From Chloroflexota bacterium (GTDB lineage: Bacteria; Chloroflexota; Anaerolineae; 4572-78; J111), in contig RFJF01000834.1 in NCBI GenBank assembly GCA_003695455.1, forward strand, positions 1-7,306: a DNA stretch of 7,306 nucleotides, in the 5' to 3' direction. Shown one piece after another: positions 1 through 6,342 of the stretch. The notes beneath the pieces are model-generated. The model was not told where the DNA came from. It was given only the letters and a program-made list of their open reading frames with translations, and made no database searches. Every line of letters starts with the position of its first letter. Position 1 is the first letter of the stretch. The position numbers were made by a program, and so were the translations under genes.

Positions 1-617
1 AGCTGGTGCAGATGTGCCGGCAGGGGGACATCGGCAAAGTATTTTACGTTTACTCCAACCGGCTCAATCTGGGCAAAATCCGGCGTGAAGAAAACATTTT
101 GTGGTCTTTTGCCCCGCACGACATCGCCGTGATTTTGCGCCTGCTGGGTGAACTGCCCTACGAGGTCATTGCCACCGGCGGCAGCTACCTGCAGCCCAAC
201 ATCGCCGATACCACTATCACCCAATTGCTGTTCAACAACGGCGTGCGGGCGCACATTTTTGTCAGTTGGCTGCACCCTTTCAAAGAACAGCGATTTGTCG
301 TCGTCGGCGAGAAAAACATCATCAGTTTTGATGACGTGAATAAAAAGCTGATTCTGCACCACCAGCACGTGGATTTTGACGTCTCGCAGATGCCCGTGCC
401 CGTGCGCGGCGAGGGCGAGGAGCTGGATTTTGGCGAAGCCGAACCGTTGCGGCAGGAGTGCCAGGCGTTTGTGGAGGCCATTCAAACCCGCCGCCCGCCG
501 CTCACCGACGGGGCCAGCGCCCTGCGCGTGCTGCGGGTGCTGCAAGCAGCCCAGCGTTCGCTGACCACCAACGGGCGGGTAGTCACACTCGATTCATTTG
601 AGGGGGTAGCCGGATGA
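1..617 (+). CDS. wbpB: Gfo/Idh/MocA-family UDP-GlcNAcA 3-dehydrogenase, WbpB/WlbA-like (5' partial)
   Basis: C-terminal part of an NAD-dependent sugar-nucleotide dehydrogenase. The reading frame is open to the left edge (first full codon at 3), so the start and the N-terminal Rossmann NAD-binding domain, roughly 110-140 residues, lie outside. The visible part is the alpha/beta substrate-binding domain. It carries the stretch [14 protein letters not shown] (codons 57-98), then WSFAPHD with a conserved His at 117-119, and later SWLHPFKEQ, all hallmarks of WlbA/WbpB-type members. In that family the enzyme oxidises C3 of UDP-N-acetyl-glucosaminuronate in the cytoplasm, giving the 3-keto substrate for the downstream aminotransferase. 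Its stop overlaps the next start by 4 bases (ATGA, 614-617), and the following acetyltransferase, transaminase and epimerase complete the pathway, which strongly supports the assignment. The GTG at 6 and ATG at 12 are internal codons, not starts. A more generic Gfo/Idh oxidoreductase is the only alternative. Confidence 0.9.
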   Translation, partial: LVQMCRQGDIGKVFYVYSNRLNLGKIRREENILWSFAPHDIAVILRLLGELPYEVIATGGSYLQPNIADTTITQLLFNNGVRAHIFVSWLHPFKEQRFVVVGEKNIISFDDVNKKLILHHQHVDFDVSQMPVPVRGEGEELDFGEAEPLRQECQAFVEAIQTRRPPLTDGASALRVLRVLQAAQRSLTTNGRVVTLDSFEGVAG

Positions 618-1228
618 GCGACATTTTTGTTCACCAAACCGCCGTGGTTGACCAACCCTGCCAGATTGGCGCCGGCACCAAAATCTGGCACTTTTCTCAC
701 ATTATGAAAAACGCCGTTATCGGCCAAAATTGCAATTTTGGGCAGAATGTTTTTGTGGCCTCCAACGTGGTCATTGGCAACAACGTCAAGGTGCAGAACA
801 ACGTCTCTATTTACGAAGGCTGCACGCTGGAAGATGACGTCTTTTGCGGGCCAAGCTGCGTGTTCACCAACGTTTCCAATCCGCGCAGCCAGATTAACCG
901 GCGCAGCGCCTACGAACCAACGCTGTTGCGGCGCGGTGTGACGCTGGGCGCCAACTGCACCATTGTGTGCGGCATCACGCTGGGCCGCTACGCTTTTGTG
1001 GCCGCCGGGGCGGTGGTCACCAAAGACGCGCCCGATTACGCTCTGCTGATGGGCGTGCCGGCTCGCAGGGTAGGCTGGATGAGCCGCCACGGTCATCGTC
1101 TGACCGAGCGCGACGCCGCCGGCAATCTGATCTGCCCGGAAAGCGGCTGGCGCTACACCGAAACCGACGCCGACACGCTGCGCTGTCTGGATTGGCCGGA
1201 AGACGAACCATTATCTGACGAGGAGTAA
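614..1228 (+). CDS. wbpD: UDP-2-acetamido-3-amino-2,3-dideoxy-glucuronate N-acetyltransferase, WbpD/WlbB-like
   Basis: Acetyl-CoA-dependent transferase expected to acetylate the C3 amino group of UDP-GlcNAc3NA, giving UDP-2,3-diacetamido-2,3-dideoxy-glucuronate. The 204-residue protein is built of hexapeptide repeats forming a left-handed beta-helix (about residues 8-153), with runs such as [13 protein letters not shown] (36-48) and [13 protein letters not shown] (54-66). The segment [15 protein letters not shown] (78-92) is typical of the WbpD/WlbB subfamily and covers the active-site loop region. The helix closes with [20 protein letters not shown] (132-151), the usual CoA-binding end. A short tail (about 155-204) contains CPESGWRY. 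The start is the ATG at 614, preceded by a G-rich Shine-Dalgarno (AGGGGG, 601-606) at 7 bases and overlapping the upstream stop by 4 bases, so translation is probably coupled. The neighbours on both sides are pathway partners. Family is certain; substrate is inferred from sequence type and context. Confidence 0.93.
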   Translation: MSDIFVHQTAVVDQPCQIGAGTKIWHFSHIMKNAVIGQNCNFGQNVFVASNVVIGNNVKVQNNVSIYEGCTLEDDVFCGPSCVFTNVSNPRSQINRRSAYEPTLLRRGVTLGANCTIVCGITLGRYAFVAAGAVVTKDAPDYALLMGVPARRVGWMSRHGHRLTERDAAGNLICPESGWRYTETDADTLRCLDWPEDEPLSDEE

Positions 1229-1233
1229 TCCCG

Positions 1234-2346
1234 ATGCAAGTTCCCCTGCTTGATTTGAAAGCGCAGTACGCTGCCTTACGTGATGAAATTACCCCGGCCA
1301 TTCAACAGGTGGTCGAGAGTCAATATTTTATTCTGGGGCCGGAAGTGAAGGCCCTGGAAGCGGAAGTGGCCGAATATTCGCAGGCCCAATTTGGCATCGG
1401 CGTGTCATCCGGCACGGATGCCCTGCTGGTCTCGCTGATGGCCGCCGGCGTTGGCCCCGGCGACGAGGTGATTACCACGCCGTACACCTTTTTTGCCACC
1501 GGCGGCTGCATTTCGCGGGTGGGCGCAACGCCCGTTTTTGTGGATATTCAGCCGGACAGCTTCAACATCAACCCCGATTTGATTGAAGCCGCCATCACCG
1601 AACGAACGCGGGCTATCATCCCCGTGCATCTGTACGGGCAGGTGGCCGACATGGACCCCATTGTGGAACTTGCCGCCCGCCACAACCTGACCGTCATCGA
1701 AGATGCGGCGCAGGCCATCGGTGCGGAGTACCGCGGCCGGCGGGCCGGCTCGATGGGGCATCTGGGCTGTTTCAGCTTTTTCCCCTCCAAAAATCTGGGC
1801 GGTTTTGGCGACGGGGGAATGGTTGTTGCCCGCGACCCCGATTTGGCGGCGCAAGTGGCTCGCCTGCGCAACCATGGCGCCCAGCCCAAATATTACCACC
1901 AGTACATCGGCGGCAATTTCCGGCTGGATGCTATTCAGGCCGCGGTGCTGCGGGTCAAGCTGAAACATCTCGATTTGTGGAGCGCCGGGCGGCAGGCCAA
2001 CGCCGCCACCTACCGGCAGATGTTTGCCGGCGCGGGCCTGGCTGAAACCATCGGCCTGCCCGCCGAACTGCCGGAACGCCGCCACATTTACAACCAGTTT
2101 GTCATCCGCGCGCCGCGCCGCGATGAACTGCTGGCCCATCTCAAACAGCAGGGCATTGGCTGCGAAATCTACTATCCGGTGCCGCTGCATTTGCAGGAGT
2201 GCTTTGCCCATCTGGGCTACCGCCCCGGCGATTTGCCGGAAAGCGAACGCGCCGCGCAGGAAACGCTGGCGTTGCCCATCTACCCGGAACTGACGGACGA
2301 GATGCAGCAGGCCGTGGTGGCCGCCATTGCGGAGTTTTACGCGTGA
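1234..2346 (+). CDS. wbpE: UDP-2-acetamido-2-deoxy-3-oxo-glucuronate aminotransferase, WbpE/WlbC-like (DegT/DnrJ/EryC1/StrS family)
   Basis: PLP-dependent, fold-type I sugar aminotransferase, 370 residues, normal for the family. It should use glutamate to aminate the C3 ketone made by the upstream dehydrogenase. Visible motifs in order: the N-terminal PLLDLKAQY (4-12); SSGTDAL (58-64), which holds the PLP phosphate; IEDAAQ (155-160), with Asp157 expected to contact the pyridine nitrogen and Gln160 over the ring; and FFPSKNLGG (182-190), with Lys186 as the predicted Schiff-base lysine. [12 protein letters not shown] follows, near residue 229, typical of the family. The N-terminus and the SKNLGG lysine motif resemble WbpE/WlbC more than the PseC-type paralogue at 4427-5614. 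The start ATG has AGGAG at 1221-1225, 8 bases upstream, and lies 5 bases after the acetyltransferase stop. The last four bases (GTGA, 2343-2346) are shared with the next gene. In the pathway order this step comes before the acetyltransferase encoded upstream. Confidence 0.93.
   Translation: MQVPLLDLKAQYAALRDEITPAIQQVVESQYFILGPEVKALEAEVAEYSQAQFGIGVSSGTDALLVSLMAAGVGPGDEVITTPYTFFATGGCISRVGATPVFVDIQPDSFNINPDLIEAAITERTRAIIPVHLYGQVADMDPIVELAARHNLTVIEDAAQAIGAEYRGRRAGSMGHLGCFSFFPSKNLGGFGDGGMVVARDPDLAAQVARLRNHGAQPKYYHQYIGGNFRLDAIQAAVLRVKLKHLDLWSAGRQANAATYRQMFAGAGLAETIGLPAELPERRHIYNQFVIRAPRRDELLAHLKQQGIGCEIYYPVPLHLQECFAHLGYRPGDLPESERAAQETLALPIYPELTDEMQQAVVAAIAEFYA
2331..2334 (+). promoter_or_regulatory. 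Shine-Dalgarno deciding the GTG start of the epimerase
   Basis: GGAG lies 8 bases before the GTG at 2343 and inside the 3' end of the aminotransferase gene. It supports the GTG over the far-upstream in-frame ATG at 2199, which would add 48 residues unrelated to the epimerase family and would overlap the aminotransferase by almost 150 bases. Confidence 0.6.
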
Positions 2347-3425
2347 AAATTTTGACCGTGGTGGGCGCGCGCCCCCAGTTTATCAAAGCCGCGCCGGTCA
2401 GCCGGGCGCTGCGACAGGCAGGCCACACCGAATTTCTGGTACACACCGGCCAGCATTACGATTACGGGATGTCGCAGGTCTTTTTTGACGAAATGGGCAT
2501 CCCCGCGCCGGACGCCAACCTGGGTATCGGTTCCGGCTCGCACGGGGCGCAGACCGGGCAAATGCTGGCCGCGCTGGAAGGGGTGATGCTGGAGCAGCAG
2601 CCGGAGCGGGTGCTGGTGTACGGCGATACCAACTCAACGCTGGCGGGGGCGCTGGCGGCGGTCAAACTGCACATTCCTGTGGCGCACGTGGAGGCCGGGC
2701 TGCGCAGTTTCAACCGCCAGATGCCGGAAGAGCACAACCGCGTGCTGACCGACCATTGCGCCGACCTGCTCTTTTGCCCCACCCAAACCGCCGTGGACAA
2801 TTTGGCGGCAGAAGGCATCACCGCCGGGGTGCACCGGGTGGGCGATACAATGTACGACGCCGTGTTGCAATTCAGCGCCGTTGCCCGCCAAAAATCCAGC
2901 ATTTTGCAGGATTTGGGGTTGGAGCCGGGCGGCTACCTGCTGGCGACCGTCCACCGGCCCTACAACACCGACGTGCCGGAAAATCTGGCGGCCATTCTGT
3001 CGGCGTTTGAGGAAATCGGCGAGCCGGTGGTGTTCCCCGCGCATCCCCGCACCCGCAAAATGCTGGAGAAATTCAATCTGAACTCTGACATCGAAAATCT
3101 GAAATTGATTGAGCCGGTAGGCTATTTGGATATGCTGATGCTGGAGCAGCACGCCCGCCTGCTGCTGACCGACTCCGGCGGGATGCAAAAAGAAGCCTAC
3201 TTTTTTGGTGTGCCGTGCGTCACCCTGCGCCCGGAAACCGAATGGGTAGAAACCGTGGAGGCCGGCTGGAATGTGCTGGTTGGCGCCAACCGGGCGCAAA
3301 TTGTGGCCGCCGCGCAGAACTTCGTTCGCCCGCCGGCGCATCCCTCGCTGTACGGAGATGGCCACTCGGCAGGGGTGATTGTGGGGTGGTTGGGTAATAC
3401 ATTTGATAGTACCAACAAAATTTAA
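2343..3425 (+). CDS. wbpI: UDP-2,3-diacetamido-2,3-dideoxy-glucuronate 2-epimerase, WbpI/WlbD-like (non-hydrolysing WecB family)
   Basis: Cytoplasmic GT-B-fold epimerase expected to invert C2 of UDP-GlcNAc3NAcA, giving UDP-ManNAc3NAcA, the last step of this module. Starting at the GTG at 2343 the protein has 360 residues and begins [18 protein letters not shown], the canonical family N-terminus. Further motifs are HTGQHYD (34-40), GDTNS with Asp95, HVEAGLRS with Glu117, MPEEHNR (127-133), TVHRPYN (202-208, His204) and [10 protein letters not shown] (276-285). The Asp, Glu, Glu and His residues correspond to the catalytic set known from WecB-type epimerases. The HRPYN sequence replaces the HRxEN form common in the family. 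The segment [21 protein letters not shown] (294-314) is also diagnostic. The gene overlaps the upstream stop by 4 bases. The last 12 or so residues (from about WLGNT) are encoded by visibly AT-richer DNA and look unlike usual endings. A plain UDP-GlcNAc 2-epimerase (WecB) is the alternative; the three partner genes favour WbpI. Confidence 0.9.
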   Translation: MKILTVVGARPQFIKAAPVSRALRQAGHTEFLVHTGQHYDYGMSQVFFDEMGIPAPDANLGIGSGSHGAQTGQMLAALEGVMLEQQPERVLVYGDTNSTLAGALAAVKLHIPVAHVEAGLRSFNRQMPEEHNRVLTDHCADLLFCPTQTAVDNLAAEGITAGVHRVGDTMYDAVLQFSAVARQKSSILQDLGLEPGGYLLATVHRPYNTDVPENLAAILSAFEEIGEPVVFPAHPRTRKMLEKFNLNSDIENLKLIEPVGYLDMLMLEQHARLLLTDSGGMQKEAYFFGVPCVTLRPETEWVETVEAGWNVLVGANRAQIVAAAQNFVRPPAHPSLYGDGHSAGVIVGWLGNTFDSTNKI

Positions 3426-3452
3426 AGAGGATGTTTCAAGGAGAACGTTTTT
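3426..3452 (+). promoter_or_regulatory. Inter-module spacer with strong Shine-Dalgarno
   Basis: This 27-base gap is the only real intergenic space in the window. It contains AAGGAGA at 3438-3444, 8 bases before the ATG at 3453, a near-consensus ribosome binding site stronger than those inside the modules. I see no hairpin-plus-T-tract terminator and no convincing -35/-10 pair here or in the preceding 60 bases, so read-through from the first module is likely. The spacer marks the border between the GC-rich and the AT-richer half. Confidence 0.75.
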
Positions 3453-4427
3453 ATGAATTGGTCTGACCAAATCGTTCTAGTAACAGGTGGTACAGGATCG
3501 TTCGGCAAAAAATTCACTGAGATAATGCTGCAAGACTATCATCCAAAAAAGTTGATTATTTATAGTCGGGATGAATTGAAGCAACATGAAATGCGAGTAA
3601 GTGGTTACAACCATGAAAGCTTACGTTATTTTATTGGGGATGTGCGAGACAAAGAACGACTATATCGAGCAATGCATAATGTGGATATTGTTGTGCATGC
3701 GGCGGCACTGAAGCAGGTTCCGGCTTGTGAATACAACCCACTGGAGGCCGTTAAAACAAATATTGAGGGTGCCGCAAATATAATTGACTCAGCGATTGAT
3801 GCGCGGGTAGATAAAGTGATGGCGTTAAGTACAGATAAAGCAGTCAACCCGGTTAACCTGTATGGAGCCACAAAGCTGGTGGCCGAGAAACTTTTCGTAC
3901 AGGCGAATGCTTATGCCGGAGAAGGTGGAACTCAATTTAGTTGTGTGCGTTACGGTAATGTTGTAGGAAGCCGTGGAAGTGTGGTTCCGTTGTTTAAAAA
4001 GCAACAACAATCGGGGCAAATAACTATTACGGATGAGCGCATGACCCGTTTTTGGCTTACCCTGGAGCAAGGTGTTAGGTTTGTAATTAGCAACATCGAA
4101 CGCATGAATGGTGGAGAAGTCTTCGTTCCAAAAATCCCGAGCACAAAAATTACTGACCTTGCTGATGTCATTGCACCGGAATGTAAACGCGAGTCCATTG
4201 GTATTCGTCCGGGAGAAAAATTGCATGAAATACTGGTTTCACGGGATGAAGCGCGGCAAGCATTGGAATTTGACGATATGTATTTGATACAACCGGCACA
4301 CCCATGGTGGAAACAAGAAACATACCCCAATGCCAAACCAATGGCGGAAGGCGAGAAATTTTCGAGTGACAAAAACGATTGGTGGTTGACACCTGAAGAA
4401 ATAGCGCAATTAATTGAGGACGCTTGA
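3453..4427 (+). CDS. pseB: UDP-N-acetylglucosamine 4,6-dehydratase (inverting), PseB
   Basis: First enzyme of pseudaminic acid synthesis: an NADP-dependent extended SDR that dehydrates UDP-GlcNAc at C4/C6 and inverts C5, giving UDP-2-acetamido-2,6-dideoxy-beta-L-arabino-hexos-4-ulose. The 324 residues start with the nucleotide-binding motif TGGTGSFGKKF (11-21), followed by IGDVRD (61-66) and HAAALKQVPACE (82-93). The catalytic region reads STDKAVNPVNLYGATK (126-141): Thr127-Asp128-Lys129 and Tyr137...Lys141. GIRPGEKLHE (250-259) is typical of PseB/FlaA1-type dehydratases. It has no N-terminal membrane domain, so it is the short soluble inverting type, not a WbpM/PglF-like retaining enzyme. 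The start is fixed by AAGGAGA 8 bases upstream. The stop shares one base with the next start (TGATG). Base composition is much more AT-rich than the preceding four genes. The following PseC, cytidylyltransferase and PseG genes confirm the pathway. Confidence 0.95.
   Translation: MNWSDQIVLVTGGTGSFGKKFTEIMLQDYHPKKLIIYSRDELKQHEMRVSGYNHESLRYFIGDVRDKERLYRAMHNVDIVVHAAALKQVPACEYNPLEAVKTNIEGAANIIDSAIDARVDKVMALSTDKAVNPVNLYGATKLVAEKLFVQANAYAGEGGTQFSCVRYGNVVGSRGSVVPLFKKQQQSGQITITDERMTRFWLTLEQGVRFVISNIERMNGGEVFVPKIPSTKITDLADVIAPECKRESIGIRPGEKLHEILVSRDEARQALEFDDMYLIQPAHPWWKQETYPNAKPMAEGEKFSSDKNDWWLTPEEIAQLIEDA
4416..4420 (+). promoter_or_regulatory. Shine-Dalgarno of pseC, favouring the ATG at 4427
   Basis: GAGGA lies 6 bases before the ATG at 4427 and only 3 bases before the in-frame TTG at 4424. 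The spacing favours ATG, giving the N-terminus MKKLAIEGG without the extra methionine. Confidence 0.6.
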
Positions 4428-5614
4428 TGAAGAAGCTGGCTATTGAGGGGGGCATGCCCATTCGCCCTGATTTGTTGCCCTACGGACGGCAGCAGATTGA
4501 TGACGCAGATATTCAGGCTGTGGTCAATGTGTTGCGGGGAGATTGGCTGACAACCGGGCCAAATGTAGACGCATTTGAAGAAGCATTCTCCGCAAAAACC
4601 GGAGCGAAATATGCGGTGGCCGTAAACTCCGGCACAGCCGCCCTGCATGCGGCGATGTTTGCGCTAGACATCAAACCGGGTGATGAGGTAATCGTTTCGG
4701 CGATGACTTTTGCCGCCAGCGCCAATTGCGTGATATATCAAGGCGGCACACCGGTATTTACTGATGTTGAAATGGATACGTTGTTACTGGATGCAACACA
4801 GGTAGAAGAAAAAATCACCTCACGCACCAAAGCAATTATCGCCGTAGATTATGCCGGTCAACCCTGCGACTACGATACCCTGCGGAACATAGCCGACAAA
4901 TACGGTTTGGCGCTGGTGGCCGATGCGGCGCACTCTTTGGGTGGCAGCTACAAGGAACGGGCTGTTGGTACGCTGGCAGATTTAAACACATTTAGCCTGC
5001 ATCCGGTCAAACATATCACTACCGGGGAGGGGGGCGTTATTACCACCGACAACGCAGACCTGGCGCAGAAAATGCGTTATTTCCGCACACATGGTATCAC
5101 CAGCGACCACCGACAACGCGCTGAACGGGGCGGTTGGTTCTATGAAATGGTTGATTTGGGATACAACTATCGTATTCCCGATATAAACTGCGCGCTGGGA
5201 ATCAGTCAGTTGAACAAACTGGACAGTTGGGTTTCACGAAGACGGAATATTACACTTGAGTATGACCTTGCTTTTGCCGATATACCGGCGGTAACCCCTT
5301 TAACCATCCGTCCGGAACGAAGTTCCGCCTGGCATATTTACCCAATTCTTCTGGAAACCGAATATCTGCGTGTTGGCCGGGAGCAGATATTTGCAGCCCT
5401 CAGAGCAGAGAATATCGGTGTAAATGTGCACTATATTCCGGTTTATTGGCACCCATATTATGCCCGGCATGGATACAAACATGGACTATGTGCCATCACA
5501 GAAAATGCTTACAACCGCCTCATCACGTTGCCAATTTTTCCGGCCATGAGCAAACAAGACGTGAAAGATGTAATAGCCGCCGTTAAAAAAGTAATGGAGG
5601 CTTACGCTATATGA
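4427..5614 (+). CDS. pseC: UDP-4-amino-4,6-dideoxy-N-acetyl-beta-L-altrosamine transaminase, PseC
   Basis: PLP aminotransferase of the DegT/DnrJ/EryC1/StrS family, 395 residues from the ATG at 4427. It should aminate C4 of the PseB product using glutamate, giving UDP-4-amino-4,6-dideoxy-beta-L-AltNAc. The N-terminus (LPYGRQQIDDADI, 17-29) and the segment LRGDWLTTGPNV (36-47) are PseC-like. SGTAALHAA (68-76) forms the phosphate cup, ADAAHSLGG (165-173) holds the cofactor-binding Asp166, and SLHPVKHITTGEGG (190-203) contains the Schiff-base Lys195. The SLHPVKHITTGEGG form and the motif YNYRIPDINCALG are characteristic of PseC and differ from the SKNLGG type of the paralogue at 1234-2346. The start shares one base with the pseB stop, and the stop overlaps the next gene by 4 bases (ATGA), so the pair is translationally coupled. 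GC content varies strongly within the gene, some lines being as GC-rich as the first half of the window. Confidence 0.95.
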   Translation: MKKLAIEGGMPIRPDLLPYGRQQIDDADIQAVVNVLRGDWLTTGPNVDAFEEAFSAKTGAKYAVAVNSGTAALHAAMFALDIKPGDEVIVSAMTFAASANCVIYQGGTPVFTDVEMDTLLLDATQVEEKITSRTKAIIAVDYAGQPCDYDTLRNIADKYGLALVADAAHSLGGSYKERAVGTLADLNTFSLHPVKHITTGEGGVITTDNADLAQKMRYFRTHGITSDHRQRAERGGWFYEMVDLGYNYRIPDINCALGISQLNKLDSWVSRRRNITLEYDLAFADIPAVTPLTIRPERSSAWHIYPILLETEYLRVGREQIFAALRAENIGVNVHYIPVYWHPYYARHGYKHGLCAITENAYNRLITLPIFPAMSKQDVKDVIAAVKKVMEAYAI

Positions 5615-6342
5615 ATACTGTGGCTATTATTCAAGCCAGAATTGGTAGCACGCGGCTACCCGGCAAAGTTCTCGAAAATATTGGTGGCGAAACAATGTTG
5701 TCACGGGTGATAAAGCGCACCCAGCGGGCAACCCGGTTGGACAAGATTGTTATTGCCACCACAATTAGACCGGATGATGATGTTATAGTCACTGAATGTG
5801 TACACTTAAATACCCCTGTTTTTCGGGGAGATGAACAGGATGTTCTGGATCGATACTATAAAGCGGCCATGCAACACCAAGCGGATGTCGTGGTTCGCAT
5901 TACTTCTGATTGCCCTCTGATTGAACCTGAAGTAATTGATAAAGCTGTCAAAGTATTTGAATCGCAACATCCAACTGTTGATTACGTTGCCAACACGTTA
6001 CCCCCGCGCACATTTCCCCGTGGTCTGGATGTCGAAGTGATGAGTTGTGAAGCGTTGGCGCGGGCCTGGAATGAAGATAAAAACCCGGCTTGGCGAGAGC
6101 ATGTAACGCCCTACATTTACCGCAACCCAAAGCAGTTTAATTTGTACGCCCTCACCAATAATGTAGATTATTCAGCATTGCGTTGGACAGTTGACACACC
6201 AGAAGATTTAGAACTTATTCGTCGTATTTACAATCATTTCAAACAAGATAATTTCAATTGGCGCGATGTATTAAATTTACTGGAACAGCATCCAGACTGG
6301 CTGGAAATCAACAGCGCCATCAAGCAAAAACAGGTTGACTGA
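5611..6342 (+). CDS. spsF: SpsF-family cytidylyltransferase, probable CMP-pseudaminic acid synthetase (PseF function)
   Basis: Nucleotidyltransferase of the CMP-KDO-synthetase-like GT-A fold, 243 residues. The N-terminus carries the CTP-binding loop QARIGSTRLPGK (8-19). Then come FRGDEQDVLDRY (71-82), RITSDCPLI (96-104), with acidic residues expected to bind Mg2+ and sugar, FPRGLDVEV (135-143), REHVTPY (162-168) and RWTVDTPEDL (191-200). These are the signatures of the spore-coat SpsF group, whereas classical PseF/NeuA enzymes carry a PARGGSKRxPxKN-type loop. Because the gene lies between pseC and pseG, I infer that it activates pseudaminic acid with CTP, the last step of the pathway. Automatic annotation often calls this family glycosyltransferase. 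It starts at an ATG with GGAGG at 5596-5600 (10-base spacing) and overlaps pseC by 4 bases. It ends in a 1-base overlap with pseG (TGATG). Family is certain; the exact substrate is inferred. Confidence 0.88.
   Translation: MNTVAIIQARIGSTRLPGKVLENIGGETMLSRVIKRTQRATRLDKIVIATTIRPDDDVIVTECVHLNTPVFRGDEQDVLDRYYKAAMQHQADVVVRITSDCPLIEPEVIDKAVKVFESQHPTVDYVANTLPPRTFPRGLDVEVMSCEALARAWNEDKNPAWREHVTPYIYRNPKQFNLYALTNNVDYSALRWTVDTPEDLELIRRIYNHFKQDNFNWRDVLNLLEQHPDWLEINSAIKQKQVD

Noticed and set aside
1405..2211. 268-codon antisense open frame
   Set aside because: It is a shadow of the GC-rich aminotransferase gene; low-complexity composition rich in Gly, Ala and His, no recognisable motif, and fully opposite a clear gene.
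2199..2342. Extended epimerase start at the ATG at 2199
   Set aside because: The extra 48 residues are an off-frame reading of the aminotransferase gene; the canonical epimerase N-terminus [13 protein letters not shown] begins exactly at the GTG at 2343, which has GGAG 8 bases upstream.
3385..3425. Possible internal promoter (TTGGGT and TTTGATAGT-like bases) before pseB
   Set aside because: No -35/-10 pair with proper match and spacing; the AT-rich look is explained by the composition change.
2634..3470. 278-codon antisense open frame across the epimerase and the spacer
   Set aside because: It is antisense to conserved epimerase codons and has no domain motif; long reverse-strand frames are expected in GC-rich coding DNA.
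4424..4426. TTG start for pseC three bases earlier
   Set aside because: It gives only one extra residue, has poorer Shine-Dalgarno spacing, and the ATG at 4427 forms the TGATG coupling junction.
3950..4648. 232-codon antisense open frame across the pseB/pseC junction
   Set aside because: It is opposite two confidently assigned genes, with Cys/Ser-rich non-family sequence typical of a shadow frame.
5042..5119. 14-base direct repeat ACCACCGACAACGC at 5042-5055 and 5106-5119
   Set aside because: The copies are 64 bases apart, fall in different reading frames of pseC, have no third copy and no flanking structure; a chance match is most likely.
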